The notes: generated from the letters alone by a model not told the origin. A stretch of DNA of 64,000 nucleotides from CAZJAH01 sp964544155 (GCA_964544155.1 CAZJAH010000012.1:1-64000); one strand, 5' to 3'; counted from the stretch's first letter, positions 1-9,348 are shown. Numbers and translations: made by a program.

Positions 1-146
1 TGCAATGCCATTCTGTTTTAATATTTCCACTTTTTTTCTTACATAAAAAAATATTTGAATTTTCGTAATTAAAATGTTGTTATTTAATTAAATTATTTAG
101 TAAGTTATTAAAGGGATGTTAAAAACAGCAAAATTATAATAATATT

Positions 147-1289
147 ATGGGAAAGAGTAATCCACCGTGCCCCTACTGCAAGGGACTTAAAGTTATCAAA
201 CATGGCGCTTCCGCCAGCGGCAATCAGCGCTTCAGATGCAGGGAGTGCGGCAAAACCTGGGTTTTGGAGAAACTGGATGATAAACGTCCGGATATTGCCG
301 ATCTGACCATAGAATACCTTAATGGAAGATCGTTCCGAGACTTGGTAAGCATGTATTACAGCTCGCCGCTGAGAATTAATAAAAAAATCCGGGAATTTTT
401 ATCCGGATGCCCTAAATGGGAGGAATATGTTGACATAAGCGTAAAAAATCATGATTCAAAAGTTATTTATTTAATTGGAAAGAAATTCGCCAGCTCAAAT
501 CCCGATTCCAAAGATAATACCATGTATCTGGCGCTTGCAGTTGACGCGCTTTCGACAGTTATTCTGGGCCATGAAATAGGCCGGACTGATTCAGTAAATA
601 TATGGACGCGCCTTATAAGCAGGCTCAAAGAGCGTGACATTAACGCGTACCAGTTTGTTACTAACGGGAAAATTCATATAGAAAATGTAATTGAAAATGT
701 TTTTCCCAGAGCTTCAGTGAAGATATTTTATGAAAAGGCCTACCGCGATAAAGAGCTTAACTGCTGCCTGACCCGGGTACAAATGAATAATAAGCTGCTA
801 AATGACGCTCTGAAAATATTTGTGGGAATAAATAATAAAAGCCTTAATGATTACATGCATTTAAAGAATGGCAAAGTATTACGCCAAATGATCATGAAGT
901 CGCAGGAAGAATTTATTTTGCGCCTAAAAGACAGACTCGACCATAGGAATATTACCCGTACTGAGGGCCTCACAGGCGCATTCAAAACGCGGTTTGAAAA
1001 GTTCCACATGCTTAAGGAAAACCCCGAACCCATAATTAACGGCTGGATTGCCAAGCAGATGTTAGAACCTTTGGAAATGGGTTTTAGCAGGCTTTCGCTT
1101 TATATGCAGCTGCCCGCCAAAACCGGCTTCAAGGATTTTTCCTGTGGTAATACCCCTGAAATAATCCCGCTGCCCAATGATTCGGCGGAATTGAAAAATT
1201 TCATTATCGAAATAGCTACCCGCGGGCTACAGCTTCCGATTATGCATCATAAATGTGAGATGAAGATAGATAAATGCAGCCTCTTTTGA
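147..1289 (+). CDS. Transposase-like zinc-ribbon protein, probably catalytically dead
   Basis: The 380-residue protein starts with an InsA/IS1-type zinc ribbon (C8, C11, C31, C34 in CPYC and CREC) and continues into a region that resembles the RNase-H fold of DDE transposases. The likely first acidic residue is D133 (AVDALS). The usual second one, in a TDG-type turn, appears as N173 (VTNG). That change suggests lost transposition activity or a domesticated derivative. I see no terminal inverted repeats or target duplication in the A+T-rich flanks, and no good ribosome binding site. It sits at the outer edge of the sulfur island, so it may be a remnant of transfer, but it could also be an ordinary orphan transposase-derived gene. 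The zinc ribbon is clear; the exact transposase family is not. Confidence 0.6.
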   Translation: MGKSNPPCPYCKGLKVIKHGASASGNQRFRCRECGKTWVLEKLDDKRPDIADLTIEYLNGRSFRDLVSMYYSSPLRINKKIREFLSGCPKWEEYVDISVKNHDSKVIYLIGKKFASSNPDSKDNTMYLALAVDALSTVILGHEIGRTDSVNIWTRLISRLKERDINAYQFVTNGKIHIENVIENVFPRASVKIFYEKAYRDKELNCCLTRVQMNNKLLNDALKIFVGINNKSLNDYMHLKNGKVLRQMIMKSQEEFILRLKDRLDHRNITRTEGLTGAFKTRFEKFHMLKENPEPIINGWIAKQMLEPLEMGFSRLSLYMQLPAKTGFKDFSCGNTPEIIPLPNDSAELKNFIIEIATRGLQLPIMHHKCEMKIDKCSLF

Positions 1290-1835
1290 GATAAAAATTA
1301 TTTTTCGAACGATTTTTTTTATTTCCTGAATGTAATTATGCCCAAAATATCAGCAAACTGTTGTTTTTCTAAAAAAAAATAATGGCCAGTTTTATTAATT
1401 TACTATTAATTATTATTAATATTCACCATGCTTTTCGGGCAGATAATTTATTATTAATAAAGGCCAATTAGCCGGCAGTAAATAATATATTATTTATGAA
1501 AATTTCATTAATAATTATAGTTTAAAAGGAGAATTTTATCAAATTATGTTTAATTGCCGAAATTTAATTGATAATTAGAAAAAAATTTCTTATATTCCTT
1601 GCTGTAATAAACAGATAACAATGCATATTTGCTGTCATGTTCATACCATAATTCATTAGCCTGCACCGGGAATATTAGCATATCCTAAAGTCATAATTTA
1701 GCATAAGCGCTTACCACACTTTGATTACATAATTTCCTTTACCATTGATTTTTGGATATCAGGGATATATTATTGTACCAGGAGAAAAGACTTTCGAAAT
1801 TATCTACTCATATATTTAAGTATTGGAGTAATTAT
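1290..1835. other. A+T-rich intergenic region upstream of sat
   Basis: There are about 546 bases without a credible gene. They hold runs of A and T, and a perfect 10-base palindrome TAAGCGCTTA at 1704-1713 about 120 bases before the sat start, which could be an operator half-site pair. An in-frame TTG at 1752 would extend sat by 28 residues, but that extension has no family resemblance. I could not identify a convincing promoter pair. Confidence 0.4.
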
Positions 1836-3065
1836 ATGTCAGCAAAATTGATCAGCCCTCATGGCAACCCTGAACTGGTAGAGCTTCTATTGACAGGAAG
1901 CATGCTTGATGATGAAAAAATCAAAGCCGGGAAGCTTGCTAAAGTAAACCTGTCGAGCCGGGAAACCGGCGACCTGATTATGATGGGTATCGGCGGATTC
2001 ACACCCCTCAGCGGATTCATGGGGTACGAAGACTGGAAAGGCGTATGCGCCGAAATGAAAATGCCTTCGAAAAATGGACTGTTCTGGCCTATCCCCGTAA
2101 CTTTATCTGTAGATAAAGACAAAGCCGGCAGCATTAACATCGGCGACGAAGTAGCCCTCTATTCAGAAGAATACGGCGAGATTATGGCCACAATGAAGGT
2201 GGAAGAGAAGTACACTATAGACAAAGAATTTGAATGCCAGCATGTTTATAAAACCACGGATATCGAACATCCGGGCGTAAAAATGGTAATGGACCAGAAA
2301 GATGTCAACCTGGCCGGCCCGGTCAAAGTTCTATCTGAAGGCCCCTTCCCCACTGAGTTCGAAGGTATTTACCAGAGGCCTCGCGAATCACGTAAGATAT
2401 TCGAAGAAAGAGGATGGAAAACCATAGCAGCGCTGCAGCTTAGAAACCCCATGCACCGCAGCCATGAATTCCTGGCAAAGATAGCCCTGGAAGTATCCGA
2501 CGGGCTTTACATTCATCAGCTCGTAGGCAAACTGAAACCTGGCGACATTCCCGCAGACGTAAGGGTCAAATGTATAAATACACTCGTAGATAACTATTTC
2601 GTGAATAATTCAGTATTAACCGGCGGCTATCCGCTCGATATGCGCTATGCCGGCCCGAGAGAAGCTCTTCTGCACGCCCTTTTCAGGCAGAATTTCGGCT
2701 GTACCCATATGATAGTAGGCCGCGACCATGCAGGAGTAGGTAATTACTACGGCCCGTTCGACGCTCAGGATATTTTTGATGAGTTGTGGGAAGGAGCTCT
2801 ACTCTGCCAGCCGCTGAAAATCGACTGGACTTTCTTCTGCTACAAATGCGCAGGTATGGCTTCCATGAAAACCTGCCCGCATTCAAAGGAAGACAGGCTT
2901 TTATTAAGCGGTACACTACTTCGCAAGTCGCTCTCTGAAGGCAAAGCCGTACCCCATGAATTTTCAAGGCCCGAGGTACTCGAAATACTGAGGGAATATT
3001 ATTCCGGGCTTAAGGATGAAGATAAGATAGAAGTAAAGCTGCACAAAGCAGCCACAGGAAACTAA
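1836..3065 (+). CDS. sat: Sulfate adenylyltransferase (ATP sulfurylase)
   Basis: Catalyses sulfate + ATP to APS + pyrophosphate, the activation step of dissimilatory sulfate reduction (reversible in sulfur oxidisers). The 409-residue protein has the nucleotide-binding QLRNPMHRSHE motif near residue 200 and GRDHAG near 295. A C-x2-C-x8-C-x-H cluster near 335-349 is the putative zinc site of the homo-oligomeric prokaryotic Sat type. I chose the ATG at 1836 because GGAG lies at 1825-1828 and the protein then begins MSAKLISPHG, as in other Sat proteins. The frame stays open upstream to a TTG at 1752, which looks spurious. It is followed after about 50 bases by aprBA in the same direction, the usual order in sulfate reducers and green sulfur bacteria. 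Confidence 0.96.
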   Translation: MSAKLISPHGNPELVELLLTGSMLDDEKIKAGKLAKVNLSSRETGDLIMMGIGGFTPLSGFMGYEDWKGVCAEMKMPSKNGLFWPIPVTLSVDKDKAGSINIGDEVALYSEEYGEIMATMKVEEKYTIDKEFECQHVYKTTDIEHPGVKMVMDQKDVNLAGPVKVLSEGPFPTEFEGIYQRPRESRKIFEERGWKTIAALQLRNPMHRSHEFLAKIALEVSDGLYIHQLVGKLKPGDIPADVRVKCINTLVDNYFVNNSVLTGGYPLDMRYAGPREALLHALFRQNFGCTHMIVGRDHAGVGNYYGPFDAQDIFDELWEGALLCQPLKIDWTFFCYKCAGMASMKTCPHSKEDRLLLSGTLLRKSLSEGKAVPHEFSRPEVLEILREYYSGLKDEDKIEVKLHKAATGN

Positions 3066-3118
3066 GAGAATTCACGGTAAATAAATTTTTTGATTCCATT
3101 TTTTAAAGGAGATCTGTA

Positions 3119-3556
3119 ATGCCAAGTTATGTAATTGTAGAAAAATGCGACGGGTGCAAGGCTCTCGATAAGACAGCCTGCCAATACATTTGCCCGAACG
3201 ATTTAATGCAGTTGAACAGAGACTTGATGAAAGCATTCAATAATGAGCCTGAAATGTGCTGGGAATGCTACAACTGTGTTAAAATATGCCCTGTGCAGGC
3301 AATAGAGGTAAGAGGCTACGCTGACTTTATGCCATTGGGCGGTGTCGTTACACCTATGAGAAGCTCAGATTCAATTATGTGGACGATCAAATTCCGCAAC
3401 GGGACTTTAAAACGCTTTAAATTCCCGATCCGAACAACTCCTGAAGGTTCTGCTCAACCCGACGGCGGCTATGAAACCGGCACTGACGACTTATCAAGTC
3501 CGATTTTATATACTGAGCCGGCTTCATTGGAAGGGCCCGAACTTTTTATGAAATAA
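3119..3556 (+). CDS. aprB: Adenylylsulfate reductase beta subunit
   Basis: The iron-sulfur subunit of APS reductase, which passes electrons to the FAD of AprA for APS reduction to sulfite and AMP. At 145 residues it is the usual size. Two [4Fe-4S] sets are visible: C10, C13, C21, C25 and C47, C50, C53, C57. A C-terminal tail without cysteines probably wraps around AprA, as in known AprAB structures. A strong AAAGGAG precedes the ATG. aprA starts 37 bases downstream, so the two are co-transcribed. The electron donor is expected to be a Qmo complex, but only a QmoC-like protein is present nearby. Confidence 0.96.
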   Translation: MPSYVIVEKCDGCKALDKTACQYICPNDLMQLNRDLMKAFNNEPEMCWECYNCVKICPVQAIEVRGYADFMPLGGVVTPMRSSDSIMWTIKFRNGTLKRFKFPIRTTPEGSAQPDGGYETGTDDLSSPILYTEPASLEGPELFMK

Positions 3557-3593
3557 CTGATAATTAAATAAATACTTTAAGGAGAATTTTTCC

Positions 3594-5468
3594 ATGGCAC
3601 AATTTGAAACTGTAGAAGTCAAAACCGACCTGCTTATTTTCGGCGGCGGTATGTCAGCCTGCGGTGCTGCTATTGAAGCAACGCATTGGGCAAAAAAGCA
3701 CAATATCAAGATCACAATGGTTGACAAAGCTGCTGTTGACCGCAGCGGCGCTGTGGCAATGGGCCTATCAGCCATTAATCAGTATGTTGACTTAAGAAGC
3801 GGCAAAAACACAATTAAAGACTATGTGGAATACGTTCGAAACGACCTCATGGGCGTATCGCGCGAAGACCTTGTTGCCAACATAGCCCGTCACGTTGACG
3901 GCTCTGTTCACCTTTTCGAAAAATGGGGCCTCCCCATCTGGAAAGACGAAGAAGGCAATTATGTACATGAAGGCCGCTGGCAGCTTATGATCAACGGCGA
4001 ATCATATAAAGTAATCGTTGCCGAAGCAGCCAAAAATGCTCTTGGCGTAGATAACATCATCGAGCGCGTATTCATAGTTGAGCCTTTAATGGACGGTGAC
4101 AGAATCTCCGGAGCCGTTGGCTTTAGCGTTCGCGAAAATAAGTTCTATGTATTTAAAGCAAAAGCAGTCATGGTAGGCGCAGGCGGCGCGGTACACGTGT
4201 TCAAACCCAGGTCATCAGGCGAAGGCCTCGGCCGCGCGTGGTATCCGCCCTGGAACTCAGGCTCATCAGCATACTTTACTATTAAAGCAGGCGCTGAAAT
4301 GACATGCCAGGAAGTAAGATTTATCCCCGTACGTTTCAAAGACGCTTACGGCCCTGTAGGAGCATGGTTCCTACTCTTTAAATCCCGCGCAGTTAACGCC
4401 GAAGGCGGCGAGTACATGGTTGAAAGAAAGCCAGAGCTCGAAAAATGGCTCCCTTACGGTAAAGTAAAACCCATGCCCGCAAACCTGCGTAACTGGCTGG
4501 GAATGCTCGACACAATGGAAGGCAAAGGCCCGATCTATATGAAAACCGAAGAAGCTATCCAGAGAATTGCCGACGAATACAAAGATGATCCGAAAGGATA
4601 CAAGAAGAAAATGAAAGAGCTGGAATCAGAAGCATGGGAAGACTTCCTCGATATGACCATATCACAGGCTCTGCTTTGGGCGTCAACAAATATCTTCCCC
4701 GAAGAAGAACCATCAGAAATTGCAGCTGCAGAACCATACTTTATCGGTTCTCACTCGGGCGCTTCCGGCGCGTGGGTATCAGGCCCGAAAGACCTTGCTC
4801 CCGACGATTACTTCTGGGGCTACCCGAACATGACTACCATTAAAGGACTCTTTGCTGCAGGCGACGCTTCAGGAGCTTCGAGCCATAAATTCTCTTCAGG
4901 ATCGCACGCTGAAGGACGTATCGCCGGCAAAGGCGCTATCGAATATATAGTTAAAGAAAACCCCGAACTCAACTATAACGACGAAGAAATCGGCAAGATG
5001 AAAGAACGCATTCTGAAGCCTTTCTATACATTTGCTGAGCACAGCACTGAAACATCTGACCCGGATATCAATGCCAATTATCTGAAACCGAAGATGTTTA
5101 TGTTCAGGCTCCAGAAGATTATGGATGAATATGCAGGCGGCGTATCGGCTCAGTTCAAAACTAACAAAGCTTCTCTCGAAAAAGCCCTTTATCTGCTCAA
5201 CTTCCTCAAAGAAGACGCGGAAAAACTCGCAGCAGGCGACCTGCACGAGCTTATGAGATGCTGGGAGAACGTACACAGGATGTGGCAGGCTGAAGCCCAT
5301 GTTCGCGCTATTTTATTCCGCGAAGAAACACGCTGGCCCGGATACTACTTCCGCGCCGACAAGCCTGAACTGAATAACGATCAGTGGGAAAAATTTGTAA
5401 ACATGACTTACAACGCAAAAGAAGACAAATGGGATGTATTCACAAAACCCATTCATCAATTATTCTAA
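3594..5468 (+). CDS. aprA: Adenylylsulfate reductase alpha subunit
   Basis: The FAD-containing catalytic subunit of dissimilatory APS reductase (624 residues), of the fumarate reductase/succinate dehydrogenase flavoprotein fold. The N-terminal dinucleotide-binding segment GGGMSACGAA is visible near residue 18. The family-typical DRSGAVAMGLSAINQY follows near 44, and the glycine-rich AAGDASGASSHKFSSGSHAEG block near 420-440 closes the FAD site. No signal peptide, as expected for a cytoplasmic enzyme. The SD is AAGGAGA. It lies directly after aprB and is followed by a GC-rich hairpin terminator, so sat-aprB-aprA is probably one transcription unit. Confidence 0.97.
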   Translation: MAQFETVEVKTDLLIFGGGMSACGAAIEATHWAKKHNIKITMVDKAAVDRSGAVAMGLSAINQYVDLRSGKNTIKDYVEYVRNDLMGVSREDLVANIARHVDGSVHLFEKWGLPIWKDEEGNYVHEGRWQLMINGESYKVIVAEAAKNALGVDNIIERVFIVEPLMDGDRISGAVGFSVRENKFYVFKAKAVMVGAGGAVHVFKPRSSGEGLGRAWYPPWNSGSSAYFTIKAGAEMTCQEVRFIPVRFKDAYGPVGAWFLLFKSRAVNAEGGEYMVERKPELEKWLPYGKVKPMPANLRNWLGMLDTMEGKGPIYMKTEEAIQRIADEYKDDPKGYKKKMKELESEAWEDFLDMTISQALLWASTNIFPEEEPSEIAAAEPYFIGSHSGASGAWVSGPKDLAPDDYFWGYPNMTTIKGLFAAGDASGASSHKFSSGSHAEGRIAGKGAIEYIVKENPELNYNDEEIGKMKERILKPFYTFAEHSTETSDPDINANYLKPKMFMFRLQKIMDEYAGGVSAQFKTNKASLEKALYLLNFLKEDAEKLAAGDLHELMRCWENVHRMWQAEAHVRAILFREETRWPGYYFRADKPELNNDQWEKFVNMTYNAKEDKWDVFTKPIHQLF

Positions 5469-5480
5469 ATTTAAAGCTAA

Positions 5481-5516
5481 GGGGGAGAGGCTTGCCCTCC
5501 CCCGCTTATTTATTTT
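5481..5516 (+). terminator. Rho-independent terminator after aprA
   Basis: GGGGGAG at 5481-5487 pairs with CTCCCCC at 5497-5503, with inner GG/CC pairs and a small loop, followed by a T-rich stretch to about 5516. It lies 13 bases after the aprA stop. Confidence 0.8.
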
Positions 5517-5661
5517 TAAAAATAAACAGAACGGTGAGATATTAAAATTATATAAAAAGAGAGGGGAAAGCAAAATTCCGGAGCGGTCCCGCGCTGCTGA
5601 CTTTTGTGTTCCTACTCTTAAATTAAAAAGTTTTTCATCAATACATACAGGAACATAAAAA

Positions 5662-5925
5662 ATGGCTGATAATATTACCTGCAAACATTGCGGTTCTGAG
5701 CTCAAAAAAGTAAGCCTCCCGGTTGATTCCGATTTCGGCGTGGAATACCTGATGGTCTGCTTTAATGACGAATGTGAATATTACAAACGGGGATGGAACT
5801 GGATGGGCGAGAACTATAACGTCCGCGCTTCTTACAGGTACAAGTATAATACCTTCACCGGCGAGGACGGCCCTCTGCCGGTATTTTCGCCCCATACTTT
5901 CAAAACCGCGATTGTAGAACATTAA
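5662..5925 (+). CDS. Small zinc-ribbon protein of sulfate-reduction clusters
   Basis: An 87-residue protein with two cysteine pairs, C7-x2-C10 and C33-x4-C38, forming a zinc-ribbon-like module similar to ogr/Delta-type fingers, followed by a basic, aromatic-rich tail (YKRGWNWMGENY, YRYKYNTF). To my recollection, short zinc-finger proteins of this kind recur in apr/dsr neighbourhoods of sulfate reducers, but no biochemical role is established that I know of. It comes 13 bases before the YkgJ-like gene, so the two are probably co-transcribed. Candidate roles are nucleic-acid binding or metal handling for Apr/Dsr maturation; both are inference. Confidence 0.7.
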   Translation: MADNITCKHCGSELKKVSLPVDSDFGVEYLMVCFNDECEYYKRGWNWMGENYNVRASYRYKYNTFTGEDGPLPVFSPHTFKTAIVEH

Positions 5926-5938
5926 ACAGGAAATAATA

Positions 5939-6742
5939 ATGGATTTAAATACATTCAAAGAAAAAGTTGTACAGGATTACCCCAGGCTAAAAAAGGATGG
6001 CAAATTCAAATTCGGATGCCATCCCGGGGTAAGCTGTTTTAATAAATGCTGCAACGATGTAAACATATTTCTTACGCCTTATGATATCATAAGGCTAAAA
6101 AATCGGCTCGGCATCAGTTCTGGAGAATTTCTCGAAAAATATACAATACTCCCGCTGGAAGAAAATCTCCGCCATCCTATAGTTATGCTTCGCATGAACG
6201 ACGGCACAATGGACTGCCCCTTTGTGGACGCAGAAAAAGGATGTACGCTTTATGAGGACAGGCCATGGTCATGCAGGATGTTCCCGGTAGGAGTAGCTTC
6301 TCCGGACGAGATCACCTCGGAAAAGGAAGAAGAATTCTTTTTCCTGCTGAAAGAAAAAGTATGCCGGGGCTTTGAAGAAGGCCAAAAAGAATGGACGGTA
6401 GCTGAATGGATGGACGATCAGAAAGTTCAGGATTATAATGAATTCGGCGAGCTGTTCAAGAAAATATCCATGCATGACCGCTTCACGCACGAAAAGCCTC
6501 TGGAGCCTGTTAAGCTGGAAATGTTCTTTATGGTCTGTTACGACATAGATAAATTCAGGGATTTTGTTTTCGGTAGTTCATTTTTGACAAGATTTGATAT
6601 CGAAGATGAACAGATAAACAAAATGAAAGAAAGCGACAGCGAACTTCTGCGATTTGGCTTTAAATGGCTGAGGCTGAGCCTTTTCGGAGAAAAAACAATG
6701 ACTTTAAGGCCGGAATACATAAATCCGAATTATGTGGCATAA
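5939..6742 (+). CDS. YkgJ/UPF0153-family cysteine-cluster protein
   Basis: A 267-residue cytoplasmic protein. The family signature is clear: C27, C33, C37 and C38 near the N terminus, then CPFV, GCTLYEDRP and SCRMFPV around residues 90-115. This Cys pattern is predicted to bind zinc or an Fe-S cluster. The family has no agreed function; some members are annotated as zinc/iron chelating. The C-terminal 130 residues lack cysteines and are specific to this protein. Its place between aprBA and qmoC/dsrAB suggests a maturation or electron-transfer role for the sulfur enzymes, but that is context only. Confidence 0.8.
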   Translation: MDLNTFKEKVVQDYPRLKKDGKFKFGCHPGVSCFNKCCNDVNIFLTPYDIIRLKNRLGISSGEFLEKYTILPLEENLRHPIVMLRMNDGTMDCPFVDAEKGCTLYEDRPWSCRMFPVGVASPDEITSEKEEEFFFLLKEKVCRGFEEGQKEWTVAEWMDDQKVQDYNEFGELFKKISMHDRFTHEKPLEPVKLEMFFMVCYDIDKFRDFVFGSSFLTRFDIEDEQINKMKESDSELLRFGFKWLRLSLFGEKTMTLRPEYINPNYVA

Positions 6743-6795
6743 ATAATCGTGGCCTGATATAAAAGATTTGTATAACGCAATAAGGGGATCTAAAG

Positions 6796-8109
6796 ATGTC
6801 CGGTAAAAAAATAGGAAACGATATAGAATTCATCCGCTATTTAAAAAATAACGGCGGTGAAACAATGAAGAAGTGTTTCCAGTGCGCTACCTGCTCGGTA
6901 GTATGCCATTTATCCCCTAAAGAAGATGCTTTTCCGCGAAAGGAAATGATCAATGCAGGCTGGGGCCTAAAGGATAAACTGGTAAACGACCCCGATATAT
7001 GGCTCTGCCACGGCTGCATGGACTGCAGCCAGCAATGCCCTCGCGGCGCAAGGCCGGCCGACCTTATGGCGGCAGTAAGGAGCTATGTTTACAGGAATTT
7101 TGCCACGCCCTCATTTATGGGCAAGGCGCTAAGCGAGCCCAAATACCTGCCTTACCTGTTTATAGTGCCGGTGATACTTATATCTATCCTGACTATGATC
7201 ACGCAGGACTGGAGCTTAGCGAATATCAACTGGGAACCGCGACAGTTCAAGTACGCCGAAATCATCGCTCACGGCCCGATAGAAGCCCTCTTTGTTGCAG
7301 GCAATGTACTTATATTCGCTTTTGCGTATATGGGATTTAGAAAATACTGGGACAGCATGAGCGCTGATTACCGGGGCGGGCCTCCGCAAATGCGCTTTTG
7401 GAAAGCGGTGCCGGCAGTATTCACAGACTTTTTAAAACACAAAAAATTCGACAAATGCCCGACTAATTCCAACAGGTACTGGGGGCATATTTTTGTTTTC
7501 TACGGATTTCTCGGTGCACTTATAGCGACTGCAATAGTGGTATTAGATATTTTCGGATATAAATTAGGAATCTATGATAAATTCCTGCCCGAACATATGA
7601 ATATACCCCTATACCTTTTTGCCGGGGTAGATTTCGCCGATGCGAACCAGACACGGGAACTTATCGGGCTCGTAACAAAATTCATCGGCTTGGCGGGAGG
7701 CACACTACTTGTCCTGGGCGGCCTGATGCTTTTAGTTAAAAGATACAAAACTCCGGAAAATGAAGGCAAATCAACATATAACGATATGCTGTTTTTATGG
7801 GTACTGTGGTTAGTATCCGCGACCGGAATGGCGCTGGTATTCCTTAGGATTGGGCAGTTGCCGGTAGTGGCGTTTCCCATGTACTTCATTCACATGGTAT
7901 TTGTCTATTTCTTATTGTGGTACATGCCTTATTCAAAATTCGCGCACATGATTTACAGATTCCTGGGGCTTACATTCCTCAAGATGCACGGCAGAGGTGA
8001 GCGCCCCGAAAGATACGCTGCGGCATTACACACAAACGGAAAAACAGCATCAATAAAAAATGACGAACAGAGATCAGATAAAGAAAAAAAAGAAGAAGTA
8101 ACTGTTTAA
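6796..8109 (+). CDS. qmoC: QmoC-like membrane subunit (HdrC-HdrE type fusion)
   Basis: A 437-residue protein. The N-terminal HdrC-like domain has two complete [4Fe-4S] sets: C27, C30, C33, C37 and C71, C74, C77, C81, with the QmoC-typical CFQCATCSVVC and FPRKEM. From about residue 115 onward there are about six hydrophobic helices of a cytochrome b/NarI-like quinone-interacting domain, then a charged Lys/Glu-rich tail. In known Qmo complexes QmoC works with the flavoproteins QmoA and QmoB to link menaquinone to AprBA. Neither partner is present in this window, so the electron partner here is unknown. SD is AAGGGG. It lies about 40 bases before dsrA, which suggests coupling to DsrAB or AprAB. 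Confidence 0.88.
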   Translation: MSGKKIGNDIEFIRYLKNNGGETMKKCFQCATCSVVCHLSPKEDAFPRKEMINAGWGLKDKLVNDPDIWLCHGCMDCSQQCPRGARPADLMAAVRSYVYRNFATPSFMGKALSEPKYLPYLFIVPVILISILTMITQDWSLANINWEPRQFKYAEIIAHGPIEALFVAGNVLIFAFAYMGFRKYWDSMSADYRGGPPQMRFWKAVPAVFTDFLKHKKFDKCPTNSNRYWGHIFVFYGFLGALIATAIVVLDIFGYKLGIYDKFLPEHMNIPLYLFAGVDFADANQTRELIGLVTKFIGLAGGTLLVLGGLMLLVKRYKTPENEGKSTYNDMLFLWVLWLVSATGMALVFLRIGQLPVVAFPMYFIHMVFVYFLLWYMPYSKFAHMIYRFLGLTFLKMHGRGERPERYAAALHTNGKTASIKNDEQRSDKEKKEEVTV

Positions 8110-8148
8110 GTTACATATTATTTCCTTAAATAAATTAAAGGAGAGACC

Positions 8149-9348
8149 ATGGCTGAGAAAAAATACGAAACCCCGCTCCTTGATGAGCTGGAAAAGGGTG
8201 GTTGGCCAAGTTTCGTTACAGAAATTAAAACAGCCGCAAAGACCAGTTCCATGGCGAATGACCTATTAGGTCAGCTCGAAAAATCCTATCGCGACCGTGT
8301 AGGATATTGGAAGCATGGCGGAATAGTCGGCGTTATGGGCTATGGCGGAGGCGTTATTGGAAGATATTCCTCCCTGCCCGAAGAATATCCCGAAGTGTCT
8401 CACTTCCATACGCTGCGTGTTAATCAGCCCTCGGGCTGGTTTTACACAAGCAAGGCTCTGAACACACTTTGCGATCTGTGGGATAAGCACGGTTCCGGAC
8501 TTACAAACATGCACGGCTCAACTGGCGACTTAGTACTGCTCGGTACACGCACAGAAGAGCTGGAACCTGTATTCCAGGAAATGGCAGAGCAGGGTTGGGA
8601 CTTAGGCGGATCAGGCTCCGACGTTCGTACCCCGAGCTGCTGCAACGGCAAAGCCCGCTGCGAATGGGCATGTTATGATACAATGAAGGTCTGCTATAAC
8701 ATCACCCAGGATTATCAGGATGAGCTCCACAGACCAGCATTTCCTTATAAATTCAAGTTCAAATTCTCCGGCTGCCCCAATGACTGCGTGGCATCGGTAG
8801 CACGAGCCGACTGCTCGGTAATCGGAACATGGAAAGACGAAATCAGAATTGATCAGGAAGAAGTACGCAATTATGCCAAAGACGGCATCGACATTTTCAA
8901 CGAAATAGTAAGGCTCTGCCCAGGTAAATGTATCGACTGGGATGGCAATAACTTAGAGATAGACGACGGTAGCTGCAGGCACTGCATGCACTGCATCAAC
9001 ATGATGCCCAAAGCTTTAAGGCCCGGTAAAGAACAGGGAGCCACCATACTTATAGGCGCTAAAGCCCCCATCGTGGAAGGTGCGCTTCTGGGTTCGGTAA
9101 TAATACCATTCATCGATATCGAAGAAGACTACGAAGACTTCAAAGAAGTTATTGAAGAAATGATCGATATCTGGTGCGAAGAAGGAAAAATGCGTGAAAG
9201 GATAGGCGAATTCATTCAGAGAGTAGGCCTGGGTAATTTCCTTGACGCTGTAGGACTCGAACCACTGCCTGAAATGGTAGCGTTCCCGCGCGACAATCCT
9301 TACGTATTCTACGAAGATTACTTCGAAGAAGGCGAAGAGGAAGCATAG
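8149..9348 (+). CDS. dsrA: Dissimilatory sulfite reductase alpha subunit
   Basis: Siroheme/[4Fe-4S] enzyme subunit (399 residues) of DsrAB, which reduces sulfite and loads sulfur on DsrC. Visible signatures are the cluster-binding SCCNGKARCEWACYD near residue 165, FSGCPNDCVASVARADC near 207, and the ferredoxin-domain motifs CPGKCIDW and CRHCMHCINMMP near 260-290. No signal peptide, so cytoplasmic. The SD is AAAGGAGAG. dsrB follows after 75 bases and dsrD after that. Whether it belongs to the reductive or oxidative branch needs a tree, but the dsrD neighbour favours the reductive type. Confidence 0.97.
   Translation: MAEKKYETPLLDELEKGGWPSFVTEIKTAAKTSSMANDLLGQLEKSYRDRVGYWKHGGIVGVMGYGGGVIGRYSSLPEEYPEVSHFHTLRVNQPSGWFYTSKALNTLCDLWDKHGSGLTNMHGSTGDLVLLGTRTEELEPVFQEMAEQGWDLGGSGSDVRTPSCCNGKARCEWACYDTMKVCYNITQDYQDELHRPAFPYKFKFKFSGCPNDCVASVARADCSVIGTWKDEIRIDQEEVRNYAKDGIDIFNEIVRLCPGKCIDWDGNNLEIDDGSCRHCMHCINMMPKALRPGKEQGATILIGAKAPIVEGALLGSVIIPFIDIEEDYEDFKEVIEEMIDIWCEEGKMRERIGEFIQRVGLGNFLDAVGLEPLPEMVAFPRDNPYVFYEDYFEEGEEEA

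Noticed and set aside
1752..1835. In-frame TTG extension of sat
   Set aside because: The added 28 residues show no Sat similarity, and the ATG at 1836 has a good ribosome binding site.
5434..5658. 74-residue open frame across the end of aprA and its terminator
   Set aside because: It overlaps aprA, spans the terminator hairpin and resembles nothing known.
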